From contig NC_135552.1 of the NCBI RefSeq assembly GCF_964340395.1, positions 1,371,001 to 1,435,000 of the forward strand: 64,000 bases of DNA, given 5' to 3'. A model generated the notes under the pieces. The model did no database searches. It was not told the origin of the DNA and worked only from the letters and a program-made list of their open reading frames with translations. A program made the position numbers and the translations under genes. Shown here one piece after another: positions 1 through 11,159 of this stretch (position 1 is the stretch's first letter; each line of letters opens with the position of its first letter). This DNA comes from Glandiceps talaboti. Its lineage: Eukaryota; Hemichordata; Enteropneusta; Spengelidae.

Positions 1-300
1 TACAAAATGCTTTGACATCAGCCTGGAAATAAAGAATTCTTGTTTTATTGATGTAATGAAATCATTAAATCTTTTATGGGCTACTTCACACATCAGTGTG
101 AATGGCGTAAAGATTAACATCTGTTTAAGGTTGCTTGGCAATCTAGGCCTGTTTTTAGCACAGCTGAATTAAATCTTAGACACTATGATTAAAACAAGTT
201 CATATATTAAATGCAGTCTTTAGGCATTCAAAAAAACAGTTTGTACAAAGAATAAGAAGTCACACATTTTATGGGGAAAGAAAAATAGTCATATCAAGAC
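1..300. other. AT-rich non-coding sequence
   Basis: I see no gene, splice-supported exon or clear repeat boundary here. The right part grades into the dispersed repeat family that starts near 300. It could be intergenic, or intron if the kinesin gene starts further upstream. Confidence 0.4.
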
Positions 301-1158
301 CTCCATGATCATACTGTGTTTGGCAGGGTAAATTTCCTGCGTGTACCGCTTGCCATGATATTTGATGGATGTATTACCGTGGGTGTCTAGTTGGGAAATT
401 GTTCAGATTAAAATGATCTTACTACTGGTGTGTGGTTTGGGTCGAAAAATGTAATTTTTGGTCAAAAAACTTACTCAAAAACTATTGGGCAGATCGGTCT
501 GAAATTTGGGGGGGAACATTCTTAGGGTGCCTAAGCATTCAAAATATGTTTGCAAATGTGCCTAGCAACAAGACCACGCCCATAGCAACAGCCAAACGGT
601 GAGGTATTTCACAAAGATAACAGGAATTGATAGACAAATGAATAAGCATTCAAAAAAATGTATGCAAATATGCCTAGCAACAAGACCATGCCCATAGCAA
701 CAGCCTAATGACCAGATATATTGCAAAGATAACAGGGATTAATAGATAATTGAATGAACATTCCAAAAATGTATGTAAATTTGCCTAACAACAAGGCCAC
801 ACCCATAGCAACAGCCAATCAGTGATGTATTTCACAAAGATAACCATGGGATGGATAGACAATTGAATAAACATTCATAAAATGCATGTTATTTGCCTAG
901 CAACAAGACCACACCCATTGCAACAACCAAATAATCATGTATATTGCAAAGATAACAATAGGAATTGATAATGAATAACCATTCCAAAAAATGTATGCAA
1001 ATTTGGCTAGCAACATGACCACGCCCATACCAACAGCCAATGATCACATATTTTGCAAAGATAACACAGACACATTCAAAAAATGTATGCAAATGTGCCT
1101 AGCAACAAGACCACATGCATAGCAACAGCCAAGTGATCACATATATTGCAAAGATAAC
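300..1158 (+). repeat. Dispersed repeat with ~6 internal ~110-120-bp units
   Basis: From about 540 a unit recurs about six times: a 'tatgcaaat' stretch, then 'gcctagcaacaagaccac', then 'cccatagcaacagcc', then 'ttgcaaagataaca' and a run ending in 'acattcaaaaa'. The leader at 360-480 ('gtgtctagttgggaaattgtt', 'ttggtcaaaaaac') resembles sequence at 41.93-42.0 kb. Related pieces with the same 'cccatagcaacag' core occur near 42.1, 46.25, 49.8 and 57.7 kb, so this is a dispersed non-coding family. ORFs called here are short and reflect the repeat. The array continues after 2118, beyond an inserted element. Confidence 0.75.
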
Positions 1159-1166
1159 ATTATCAG
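1159..1166. repeat. Target-site duplication ATTATCAG (left copy)
   Basis: The 8-mer ATTATCAG immediately precedes the CAGGGCTCGAAAT terminus at 1167 and recurs directly after the other terminus at 2110-2117. Removing the element and one copy restores a continuous repeat unit across the site. Confidence 0.8.
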
Positions 1167-2109
1167 CAGGGCTCGAAATAATGGCCTTTTACTTGCCCGG
1201 GGCAAGTGATTTCAAGGCTTGGGCAAGTTGTTTTGAAAAGTACTTGTCCCAAGGGGCAAGGAGAATTTCTTATGATTATTGATCAGGGATGTGTTTTTGC
1301 CTGTGTTCATGCTGTACTTATCAGACACTACACCTGTCTGATAGGATTTTGGATACATTGTATAACAATGGTGCCAACAAGTCTGGAAAATTATAACATT
1401 GTAGCAGTATTGAGAAGATGTTTTTCTTGACTGACCACTTTTCAAAACAATCTGGACCAGCTGTCCTTGATGTACTTTATTTACTCTATCAAGAAAACAT
1501 ACCTGGAATGACCAGTGACTCATTGAATATTGTTCATCAATAGTAAATTACAGCATGATTTTACAGGTTTTGGGTGTTTGAATCAACTGCAAATTTTACA
1601 ACAGTCATTTTATTTGAGAATACTACTAGGAAAATATAAACAAATACTGGGAGAAAAATAGTTGGTATGGATGAGGAAGGAAAGAAAATATATTGACATG
1701 GTGGAAAAGGAAATACTTAGAAAGATTTTACATCAGTGTTGAAATAAATGTTAATTCTTATATTGATAGCTTATGAAAGTGCTGAAAAATTATTTTAACA
1801 ACTACATGTACTTTTTACAAGTGAACAAAAAATTGTATGCTATGCTATAGTATGAATATTAATTAGGCCATGAAAATTAATTTAGGACACCTTTTGTGGA
1901 GAGAACTTTTCAGTACCCACAGAAACTTTCTGTGACATTTTTTGATAATAAACAAAAGAAAGACCAATCAATCACAACAGTGCATTTGTAAGCCACACAA
2001 AAATACCCCTCTATTTGGAATGAGCAAGCACTTTTTGATTTGGGCAAGTACTTTTTGTTTTCTACTTGCCCAGTGGACAAGCAAAATTGTTTCATTATTT
2101 TGACCCCTG
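1167..2109. mobile_element. hAT-like non-autonomous DNA transposon (~0.94 kb)
   Basis: The left end reads CAGGGCTCGAAATAAT and the reverse complement of the right end reads CAGGGGTCAAAATAAT, giving imperfect terminal inverted repeats. Subterminal copies of a 'ttgggcaagt/acttgccc' motif lie at both ends (about 1190-1260 and 2035-2085) in opposite orientation. It is flanked by the 8-bp duplication ATTATCAG. CAGGG termini with an 8-bp duplication are typical of the hAT superfamily (established knowledge). No transposase reading frame is visible: the two overlapping ORFs at 1206-1523 are short and resemble no transposase I know. It would therefore need a transposase supplied in trans. It sits inside the ~115-bp repeat array, which dates it as younger than that array. 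Confidence 0.8.
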
Positions 2110-2117
2110 ATTATCAG
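2110..2117. repeat. Target-site duplication ATTATCAG (right copy)
   Basis: Direct copy of the 8-mer at 1159-1166, immediately after the CCCCTG terminus of the hAT-like element. Confidence 0.8.
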
Positions 2118-2400
2118 GGATAAATAAACAAATGAATGTATGGATAATCATTCAGCAAATGAACGCCTATACCCAGCATGGATCAGCATAACGGAAAACA
2201 TTTTAAAAAACTGTACAGTTGTGCTACAACGCCATTGGCACTATTTTTCAAATACAAATGACCTTGTGTGTAGCCAGAAAAAAATTGCCACCTGACTGAA
2301 TTTCCTGTGGTCATAGATAATTTGAATGACAAACAAATGTGTGGTTATTATGATTTATAGTGTTATCATGTGTATAATGTTGAATATTCCATTTCTTTAC
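2118..2400. other. Continuation of dispersed repeat and non-coding sequence
   Basis: The first ~100 bases continue the ~115-bp repeat interrupted by the hAT-like element. Text around 2210-2250 ('ttgtgctacaacgccattggcactattttt') is nearly the same as 58.03-58.06 kb, so it belongs to the same dispersed family. No gene seen. Confidence 0.5.
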
Positions 2401-2402
2401 AG

Positions 2403-2452
2403 TAGTGGAGCCAGAAATGATTGAAATGAAAGTTCTTAAATTGAAAAAAAAG
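2403..2452 (+). CDS. KIF3B-like gene, candidate N-terminal exon
   Basis: A pyrimidine-rich tract ending ...tttctttacag precedes this exon and AAG|gtaatt closes it. An ATG at 2417 starts the 12-residue stretch MIEMKVLKLKKK, ending in phase 0. The next exon (11053) also starts in phase 0 with SEEVVVVSRQPMN. Joined, the arrangement matches the start of kinesin-2 KIF3B, where a short Lys-rich N-terminus leads into the first motor beta strand (VRVVVRCRPMN). The acceptor-like AG at 2401-2402 may instead be chance, with this being a first exon carrying 5' UTR. The frame upstream of the ATG is open (VEPE), so translation could start in an earlier exon that I do not see. The intron to 11053 is 8.6 kb and full of transposon remains. 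Confidence 0.45.
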
Positions 2453-2505
2453 GTAATTAGAAATTAAGTTGATTCAGATGTCTTTATTTAAATAATTAAC
2501 TATTA

Positions 2506-3415
2506 CAGTGGACAATGTGACATAAATGGGGGAATCTTATCCCCATTTCTTTTTAATGTTTATGTTGATTCACTTAACAGGTCACTGTCTCAGGGTTGGT
2601 TGTGAAATGGGTTGAATTGCAATTAATAATTTGTCATATACGGACGATATGTGTCTCATCTCTCCATCTATCAAAGGCCTCAGGAAACTTATTAATCTCT
2701 GTGAACAATATGCTGATATCATTGACATCATTTATAATGCTAGAAAATCTAAATGTGTACACATTAAGGCATCCACAAAACTGTCTGTCATTCCCCCAAT
2801 CAACCTTTGTGGGAATTTTCTTGAATTCATATCAAGTTTTAATTACTTGGGACACGTTTTTACTGATGACCTGAAAGACAATCGGGATATTTTGAAACAA
2901 CATAGAGCACTTTGTGGTATTGAGAAAGTTTTCTCCATGTACTATATCGATGAAACTGCATCTCCTCACAGTGTTTTGTAATAACATTTCTGGAAACCAT
3001 TTATGGTGTGACTTCAATGTAAATAGTGTGCAAATTGTCTGTCACAACTATACGTTCCGGAGGCCGATAGGACTTCCAAGTTCTGCCAGTGCATCTAGAA
3101 TGTTTGTTTCCAATTCAGTTAATTCTCTCTCTGTTCTGAGAAGAAAGGTGACATTCAGGTTTATGTTACATCTTTTTGACAGTCAAAATGTTCTGATTAA
3201 TCGTGTTGTTACATGTGATGTATGGTTTGGTGGGCTTCAGGCCCACTGGTTGAAGATTTTACATTGATTTTTTTTTCTTTTAAAGTAATACCCTTTGTCA
3301 TATTTTTTGTTTGTATTTGTCTGTTAGGTAACAATTAAACTGTCTTGTATTATGTTTTTGTTCTTCTCTGGACTATGGGTCTGTAATAAAGTTTAAATAA
3401 TAATAATAATAATAA
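2506..3415 (+). mobile_element. LINE (non-LTR retrotransposon) 3' fragment, RT region, degraded
   Basis: Conceptual translation shows an RT motif 'GGILSPFLFNVYVDSLNR' just before 2580. In another frame there is the catalytic-type box YTDDMCLISPS, a 'NARKSKCVHIKA' motif and FNYLGHVFTDD (about 2631-2981), as in RT palm motifs C to E of non-LTR elements. Frame changes separate these pieces, so it is a pseudogene. A later frame (to 3267) continues the element's C-terminal region. The 3' end is 'ctgtaataaagttt' followed by a (TAA)n tail near 3397-3415, typical of a LINE 3' end. No endonuclease region is present: it is 5'-truncated. It lies in the first intron of the kinesin-like gene. Confidence 0.75.
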
Positions 3416-3649
3416 ATGGAAAAAAGAATGAGTTTGTGGTTGTAATTTTTGTCCACCAGGGTAACCCCCCTTCCAGGTTGGCGTCCTATTGGACGGGAGT
3501 TCCAAACTTTTATGCTTTTTCAGTGTGCCCCTCATTGGCCTTTCCTTTGCGCCTTGCAAAGGTACTTTGAATGTAATGTACGATGTAAAGTGAGGTCCCG
3601 CTGATTTCAATCACTCAGTCTACTACAACTAAACTTCATGAACTTCCAA

Positions 3650-3702
3650 ATCTTGTCGGGGGGTGGGGGGTGGGGGTGGGGGGTGGGGGGGGGGTGTGTA
3701 CT
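3650..3702 (+). repeat. G-rich tract (G-quadruplex-prone)
   Basis: A run of GGGG to G(11) blocks separated by single T residues, between two LINE 3' ends that face each other. Four or more G-runs separated by one base fit the usual intramolecular quadruplex pattern. No coding signal. Confidence 0.7.
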
Positions 3703-3708
3703 CCCATA

Positions 3709-6700
3709 GAATAATAATAATAATAATAAACTTTATTGTAACCTTATCTATATTACCAGATATCAGTACAAAACAATATACCTAAAAAAAATACCTACGA
3801 AAAATGCTTGTCTTGACCACACACACACACAAAGTAATTTCTCAATGTGAAAATCAACACAGCATATTGGGTATAGTTTATGCAGATAGTGATGAGCCTC
3901 CGAGGCCAGATGTAATCAAAGGGCCTGAAAGGTAGTAAATGTATTTGTTGAGTGTATGTCATGAGGCAGCTGGTATATTTTTGTTCAAATGATATTCTCG
4001 AATTTCGAATCCATGTTGAATAAATTTGCTTATTTCAACTAATGTATTTTTGTCTATTACTTTAAGAATCTTAATGAGATTCTCATTATCGGTACTTGTA
4101 CTAGAATATATACTTAATTTGTAATAAAGAGTTCTGTCCTTTCATTTTGATATCCTGTACAGCCTAATAAAAAATGCTCCTTGTCTTCTATTTCACCTTG
4201 TTTACATACAGGACATGTCCTACTAGTATAAGGTGGTGTTTGTGTATCTTCCAGTTTCTATATGTAAAATATGTGCACTAATTCTAAGTTTTGTCATTGC
4301 TGATCTGTATTGTGTGTTTTTAATGTCTTCTAAATAGTTTTCAAAGTTCATATCCGTTTTAATTTGTCTATATGTACATAGTTTATTTTTATGTTGTTTG
4401 TCATTGTTGTCCTTCATTGTGCCCATTATATTTTTGTGGAGAAGCAACTTTAACTTTACTTTAAATCTAGCAATTAGGTTTTCACTGTTGGAGTAGTTTG
4501 GTTCAGCTGTCCAGACCTTATCCATACTCAACAGTTTTAATGTTTGCTTCATTCCTGTGGCCCATGATTGTATTCCACTGGACTCCAGATTTTTACTCAG
4601 ACAGTAAGCTTCCTTAGTTAGGGTAGTTTCTGCTTTCTGTGAGATCTTTAGCCAATATTTGAACATTGGTGTCAGGCAAGATACTAGTAGGGGGTTATAG
4701 TGACCTAGTTCCAAGGCAATCTGTATTGGATGCTTTACAGTTTACATTTAGTAGGAATTTGCAGAACTTTATGACGTGTAGGTTTTCAATGGGAGTTGAA
4801 AATTTCATTAGGTTTTGAGACTGGTTATGTTTTCATGTGACTTATGGATTAGGTTCCGTCTGTCCGTCTGTCCGTCCGTCCGTCCGTCTGCAGCCATTTC
4901 TTGGAGATGTCTGGACCGATTTTTTTCAAACTTGGTACAGCCATCTTGTTTGTGAATTTTCCATGTCCAAAGCCATAACTCAGACATGCTTGAACAGATC
5001 TCATTCAAAATTGGTATTAGCACAGTGTTCTATGACATACATGTGCATATCCATTTTCGTCATGACACAATCCGATATGGCTGCCTGGCAGCCATTTTGT
5101 TGGTGCAGTTTTCATGTCCAAAGCCATAACTCAGACATGCTTGAACAGAGTTAGTGATATCAAAAACAACCATATGAGGCCAAACAAAATGACAACATAA
5201 ACTGCCAGTTCCTTAAAACCCAATCATAGCGAGGACTATGTCATTTTCAATGACTTGTTTGACATATCAATTTGTCTTTTTATATCATTTACATAGATAT
5301 TAAATAGATTACAAAAATGTAGTAGGGGGCTGAGGCCATCCCCTTGGCTTATACCTCTCTGTATCGGAAATTGGCAGGTCAGACCATTTTTTGTCTTAAT
5401 TAACACATCCAGTTGTGTTTGAATAGATCGCTTTGATTACTTTATAGAAATGTCCTGTGATGCCATTGAGCACCAATTTGTGGAAAAGCCCTTCATGCTA
5501 AATTGAGTCAAAGGTCTATAAAGCAAGCAAAAATGTATTTATCTTTACTTCGGTATTTTGTAATAAACTGGTTTAGAACAAATATGTGATCACTAGTACT
5601 GAATTTAGGTAGAAAGCCAACCTGTTTTTAATTATAATCTCATTTTTGTCGTTAAATTCAACAAGCCTCTGTTTCAGGACTGAAGTAAATAATTTCCCAA
5701 ACAATTTAAAAATGTGATGCCACGATAGTTACTGGGATGATTTTTTCTCCTTTATTTGGAGAGCAGTGTAATTATACCCATATTCCAGCAGCTAGGAAAA
5801 TGGTCACTTTTGAGAAATTAAATTGAAAAGTTTTTGACTGTGTGTAATGAGAACATTTCTGCTGGCTGTGATCATTTCATTGGTTATATTATCTATTCCA
5901 GGTGATTTTTTGTGCTTGAGTGTACTTCTTGTTTTTTGAATTTCAAGCTGAGAGATTGGCTTATTTAGTTCTATGGAATCAGCAATATTTTCTAGTCGGT
6001 TCTTTTTACTAACATAGGTGGTATCTGCTGTAAGTTTTATCTCGTTTGAATTGAGACTTTTAAAATGCTCAAACAGTTTTTCTTTCTCAACAGTTTTTCC
6101 ATTACATGTCTTACCCTCTTGTGGCACTCTTAAGTTCTTAATAAGTTTCCAGTACTCATCGGGATGTGAACCACTCAGGTTTTCCAGTTTAGACAATATT
6201 TCACTTTTAAATTCTTGTTTCTTTTTATTTCACAGCTTTCTAGTTTTTCCTTTGTTCATAACAACTATTTCTCAGTTGATGGCTGAATGGGTCTGTTCTC
6301 AGTTTAATGGAAAAATTGTGTATCTCCTTTCATACAAGAAAGATCTTTTCGTTTTTTATTTTTTTAAAGATACATTTTTTTTAGACTTTTACCAGCTGCC
6401 TCATGATAGATGTGTGATAACATAATGCCAGCCTGATCAACTGACTTCTTAGAATTATCAAAATGTTCTCTCTCAAAGTTCTTAGTCAGACTTACCTCCT
6501 GGCTCTGTAATGCATTGTAGAAATAATATTTAGAGTTTGTATCCCATATGTATGAAAAGTTGGATTGACAATAGTTATTCAAGTCATCTTCTGTAGAATT
6601 AGGTGTAGCTTTATCATCTTGTGGTATGTTAGTCTGCATTGTAAATAACATTTGGCGATGATCAGATAAAACCAGGTTCAGTGGCTGAACACAGAAAACA

Positions 6701-7440
6701 GTGGATCAATCCTACTGAACAGACTATGACTGACAATGGTACATGACTGTATAATCTATTGTACTACTACCTTTTGTTTGGTGACATTGAAATTTACCCA
6801 TAGAGTCACCAGGGCAACGACCATTTAGAATTACAATTTCTGTCAAGTCGATACACAGATAAAGAAGTAATTCACCATATTGGTTTTTTTTTGTAATGTC
6901 CTGTGACTGTCTTGGTTTAAAGTCTATGGAAGCTGCTGATGAGTAATAGTTCAGGTTTGGATGGATCACTTTATCATTGTCCATTTTAGTACGGGCATTG
7001 AAATCACCTATCAGGATGATCTGTCCTAACTTAGAATATTTTATAACATCTTTTTCTAGTAGCTGATACAAATTTGCGTCTTTCCATTTGAAGATGCTGG
7101 AGCCTTGAGGACTCGTATACAAACTAAACAAAAATATTTTCGTCTAGATTAAAAATGTTTTTATCAAGACGGGTCCAAATAAATTCTGCAGCTGCTTTCC
7201 ATTTGCCTTATACCATGTTTATATATGTTTCTGTAATAGAATGCCACTCCACCAGAGTGTGCACAAGCGTTTTTATGTTTTTTCTTTCTATATGAATGAA
7301 AGTAGCTGTAGTTAGGGATTTCGATCTCAGAGGCAATGCTCGTTTTTGTTTCAACAAAACTGATAAAATCAAAATTGTTCACAGTATTTAAGAAGTTTTT
7401 ATCATTAAGTTTGCGTTCAAGGCTACATATATATTCCATG
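3709..7440 (-). mobile_element. LINE with endonuclease and RT, degraded, minus strand
   Basis: Read on the minus strand the order is that of a non-LTR element. An AP-endonuclease-like N-terminus lies at 7439-7164 (starts MEYICSLERKLN; has a FVETK-like motif). Its middle and end lie at 7131-6724, with the GDFNAR motif and a terminal ...SSTIDY box. A linker follows at 6651-6364, then the start of the RT domain (6196-5804, with KSPGIDNITNEMI). Further RT sequence near 5400-5230 has RGISQGDGLSPLL and, in a shifted frame, a DDIVLA catalytic box. The C-terminal domain lies at 4830-4190, with FCKFLLNVN and a CPVC...H...C zinc motif reached by a frameshift. The 3' end is a (TTA)n tail at 3709-3735. 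Several frameshifts and stops make it a pseudogene. The C-terminal layout resembles the younger LINE at 12977-14563, so the two are probably related families. It sits in the large first intron of the kinesin-like gene. Confidence 0.8.
4825..5215 (+). repeat. Repeat inserted in the minus-strand LINE: (GTCC)n plus twin ~154-bp units
   Basis: A (GTCT/GTCC)n block at 4856-4890 is followed by two copies, about 154 bases apart (near 4962 and 5116), of 'tgtccaaagccataactcag' with the following 'acatgcttgaacag'. The block separates the LINE's DDIVLA box (about 5220-5245) from its C-terminal domain (below about 4822). About 140 RT residues expected in between are missing, so the event was an insertion with loss, or a rearrangement. 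ORFs across it are fortuitous. Confidence 0.65.
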
Positions 7441-8880
7441 TGGAAAACTTCAGCATGGTTTTACCAGCTGGTTGTATGTTCCTCACAGTCTTCTCCCTGA
7501 ACAAGGCAACAGGGGTGCAGTGCCCTTGAGTAAATTCTTGGCCTTGCAAGTTTTGACGAAAAAAATGAATTGAATATTTTTTTTAACAAATGGGGCAAAA
7601 CGATTTACTTCTCTTGCGGTTTCGCTATGATCTCATGGTCGCCATTTTGGAAAGTCAAATATCTCGGTAAAGTGGCTACTAATGTCAAACTTTGTGCGAG
7701 TCACATTCATGCATACTTTTTTCAAACTTGTCATTCATTCTATAGCTTTCAAGCAGTCAACATGTCTTCTCTTCTCCTCTGAGGAGAACAGAAGTGAGAC
7801 AGGTTACTCAGCTGTTATGCATAAAGGCAAAGTTATCTTTACCATTATGTGTTGGACTTTTTGTTTGTTTTGGTAGTGGTGGTGATGATGCAATGAAGCT
7901 TTTGAAAATGGATTTCATTTTGTAGTAAACACTACAACTGTCTTGAAACATCTTGAAATTTGCTGCAATTTTTTTATTTTGTTTTGTTACACTCTTTCAG
8001 CATTTGTGTTGAAAAGAGCTATTTGAGCATTGCCAACTATTTAGGACAAACTATTAAAAAACTAATTTTTTGACACGGGTAAATTTGGCTTAATTCTGTC
8101 ACTATTTAAACATTAAGATATCAAAACTCACTTTGACACTGCAGTTGTGTTGAAATATTCACATGATTAAAATGGGTTAAAATGGCTAAAAAAAAGTGCC
8201 ACCAAAAGCCACCATTTCAAGATGCAAATTTCACCCCCAGAGTGTTGCGCGCTTTCAGTGCTTTGCTCTGCTCAGCAAGAATTACCCCCTCTTGTGACAA
8301 AAATCCTGGGGACAACACTGTCTCATACTAACAGTTTTCAGATGAGAATAAAGACAAAGGCACAAAAAACAAACAAACAAACAAAACACAAAACCAACAA
8401 AGCAAATCAAAAAAGAATTACGTATTTAAAAAGAGTATATTCGTATGTACCACGGTTTTAACCCACCCAACTTTTTCAACTCATGTAGACTTTTGAGTCT
8501 TGATTTTTAAAGCATTATGTAGAGATATGACCCACCTCTTTGAATACACTTATGACTTTTGACCCCATATGAACAAGGTTGTTTCCATAGGTTGTTTAGG
8601 TCATCTTTATCAGAGGTAGATGCCCCTCTCCCTGGCCCTGGGCAGCCAATGAACTAGCGGTGATTAAAGCATGTATATGTAACATGAAAGTGTATCAAAA
8701 GTGTTCAAAACTCATGACATTTGATCCCTTTTGGTGGCTAAAATGTAGACTATTGACCCCAATTTTTTGAATTTTTGTAAAATTTGTGGTTGTAATATTT
8801 GTCCACCAGGGTACATGTGTACCCATTGCCCACCAGTATTGCATCATGTACTCACTCCGTCATATGGTCTTGTGATGTCA
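7441..8880. other. Non-coding interval with old repeat fragments
   Basis: No exon or protein similarity is recognised. The text 'ttgtggttgtaat.tttgtccaccagggta' at about 8783-8813 also occurs at about 3431-3462, marking a shared dispersed repeat. Other phrases (for example 'gtcgccattttggaaagtcaaatatctcgg' in 7638-7670) look like ancient repeat consensus. ORFs such as 8222-8461 end in low-complexity AAC/AAA runs and are not convincing. Confidence 0.45.
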
Positions 8881-9510
8881 CTAGGAGTGTAGCAAGGAAA
8901 CCGACATGTCGGTTTTTCTGCAACTTGTCGCAAGTTGCTTCATGAGTTGCACCATGTAACCACATCATCGTGTCGCAAGTAATAACCTTTGACATATACA
9001 ATGTACCGATGTGTTAAATGACGTTCAATGTTATGGCCGCCATGTTTTATGGTATAAACATTTTATTTGGCAAGTCTTTTTGATATCATTTTGATTTATC
9101 ACCATGATTACCACTTATCAATAGTATACAATGTCTATGAATGCTTGATCTCTGCTGAATATCATTTTATTTCCAACTTGAATGCAAGTAGTGACATCGG
9201 AAAGATCAACATCACCCTAAACAAACTTTCAATCGAATATGGTTTTACTATTGATACCTCAACAAATTTTCAGTCATTTTTTTTGTAAATATTAGCAATT
9301 TCATATCATTTCTACCAAATTCCTGCAACTAGAAGACTTGACCTCTATGACCTGTAACTTTTATATATCTACGCAAGTGCAGCAGTTAGCTCTTGCGACT
9401 TACCATGCAACTAGTTGCTTCGTGTATGCGTTCTGTTGCAGTTGCTAGCCTTGTCGCATGCGACGAATTGCTTCGTGAGTTGCATCGTGTAACTGGGCCT
9501 TTATACTATA
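8881..9510. repeat. Mobile-element-like region with repeated ~50-bp end modules
   Basis: Near-identical modules occur at about 8920-8965 and 9449-9495: 'tgtcgca..gcttc(a/g)tgagttgca(c/t)c(a/g)tgtaac', in the same orientation. A third partial copy ('gcaactagttgcttcgtgtatg') is at about 9409-9430. A perfect 18-bp palindrome AAACCGACATGTCGGTTT is at 8898-8915. This layout suggests subterminal repeats of a non-autonomous element about 0.6 kb long. I could not fix the target duplication. The 73-residue ORF at 9067-9288 has no recognisable match. Confidence 0.5.
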
Positions 9511-9904
9511 GATGCGAAAACACAAACTGCTACAAACTAAACTGAATGAGAGGGTTATTCCCATACAGAGAGGTCTACAGTGTTTGCTGTCCAAATGAGT
9601 CATTTTCAGGAAAGAATCCCTAGACATGGGTCAATTTATCAATCATCGGTCTATAACTTTGGCAACAACCTCATGCTTTAGAAAAATTCCCACGCGGCAT
9701 CAGAAAAAGGTGACCAAGTGGAAGATTTTCCTCAAGAAGTCCCTAACAATGTGTCTTCATTTTGCCTTATACATCATACATGGGTCGATGTTTTCAGCAT
9801 GGGCGGCACACCCCTGTCGAAAAATTTTAAAATACCCTTTAATTTGGAAGTTGCCCTTATTTCTAATTCCTTTATTGCAATGTATATTATTAGAAAATGA
9901 CTTG

Positions 9905-10545
9905 GCCACTTGATGTTATGCATTCGCTTGTTCATAATTCTGTTCATAAATGTTAAGTTTGATAATGGCACTGACTCAAACTCCCCTCTCTTCATTGAGC
10001 AAACTGGTACTTTTAATGAAAATGTTTTTGAACAGGTTTGAATAATGAAATGTGATGAATGTCCTCGATTTCAAAATAGAAATTAAAAAATGTCATCAAA
10101 AAGTGTTCTGTACTACAACTGTTTCAGAACTAGATACTAGTAATTCAATTCACTTACTACTGGCTATGGTGTCCACATTATGATATTTGCTGATAAAATT
10201 TTACTCAAAGTATATAGTCACTCAATGAGGATACTCAATTTAATCCTGACTTTCTCCCAAGTGATAATTGTTTGTACACAAGTAAATACTGTTTGGGAAA
10301 GACAGGATTCTATATGACTTGGGAGAGATGTAAAATCTAATTTTCCTGATAGCTTTGCACACACTGTGTCTGTACTATAAAAGTCCTGGCTAGAGTAAGT
10401 AGCCCTTTAGTAGATCAGTTATCAAACAAGTCTGTGTTTCTAATTTAGTTTATCAATCATTCATATAATATATTCTCCAAGAATCCCGAGTGATATTGTG
10501 TTCACCCTGGAATATATTTCATTCTTGGTAGTTTATGGCGTAAAA
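9905..10545 (+). repeat. Dispersed repeat, inverted partner at 39.06-39.71 kb
   Basis: The sequence from 'cttgttcataattctgttcata' to 'cattcttggtagtttatgg' matches the reverse complement of about 39060-39715 across nearly its whole length, with small indels. Shared landmarks are 'tggcactgactcaaa', 'ttgaataatgaaatgtgat', 'ttcaaaatagaaattaaaaa' and 'tttacatctc' in complement. No coding capacity is evident. Both copies lie inside introns of the kinesin-like gene. Confidence 0.75.
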
Positions 10546-11052
10546 CAAAAATTTAGCAAGACAAAAGGAGGTTTCATGTATTAAACTTGGTGACAGTCAT
10601 GGGTATCAGAGAAAAAGTGAAAGACAAACACAGAAAGGTTATTTTTGATAAGAAGACATGTAGTTCATACCACACTACCGTTATAGTCAAAATAAGGTTT
10701 GACCCAGACATCATTGCAACAGAAATTATTTTTAGTGCATCTTACTCGAATTTTATGCTGAACAACATATCAAAAGGCTAGAAAAATCTAAGTGGTGGAA
10801 CATGGGGAAAATAAGATTTATATTAATTCCCAATCTTATTTCTTTTTTCTTCATTCAGCAAGAAAATACTTGTGACCGAAGGGTTGTCACTACCCATTTA
10901 GCTACTCGAAGTGACAAAGCCCCTTAGGTCACTCTTATTTTCCTTGAATGAAGAAAGAAAAATAGTGGGGGGGTTGACATCTAAGTACATATAATAATGA
11001 CACTTTTCCTTGGTATTCATTTCTCTAATCAGAAACATATTTTGTTTTTCAG
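10546..11052. other. Intron segment with an imperfect hairpin at 10834-10965
   Basis: The left arm 'tttttcttcattcagcaagaaaatacttgtgac' pairs with the right arm 'gtcactcttattttccttgaatgaagaaag' around a short loop, a miniature inverted-repeat structure. No recognisable gene lies here. The 64-residue ORF at 10587-10781 has no support. The region ends with the pyrimidine tract and AG of the exon at 11053. Confidence 0.5.
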
Positions 11053-11159
11053 TCAGAGGAAGTGGTGGTGGTCAGTCGTCAACCAATGAACCAGGAAGAA
11101 ATTGCTGCAGGGCATGAAGGAGTGATTGAAATGGACATCAACATTAGAAAACCACTCAG
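11053..11159 (+). CDS. KIF3B-like exon 1: first motor-domain strand
   Basis: The acceptor is 'ttgtttttcag' and the donor 'CAG|gtaaaa'. The 35 codons read SEEVVVVSRQPMNQEE, then a stretch ending MDINIRKPL, and leave phase 2. This aligns with the first beta strand and N-terminal region of kinesin-2 KIF3B (SVRVVVRCRPMNGKE...). The usual C-R-P motif has become R-Q-P: the conserved Arg/Cys positions around the nucleotide base pocket are partly altered. In KIF3B the next ~35 residues (including the FDAVY motif region) precede the P-loop exon. I find no such exon between 11160 and 12418. The phase nevertheless fits exon A1 directly (AG|T). Confidence 0.75.

Noticed and set aside
3350-3610. 86-residue minus-strand ORF near the LINE tail
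   Set aside because: It covers the (TAA)n tail and adjacent repeat and has no recognisable motif.
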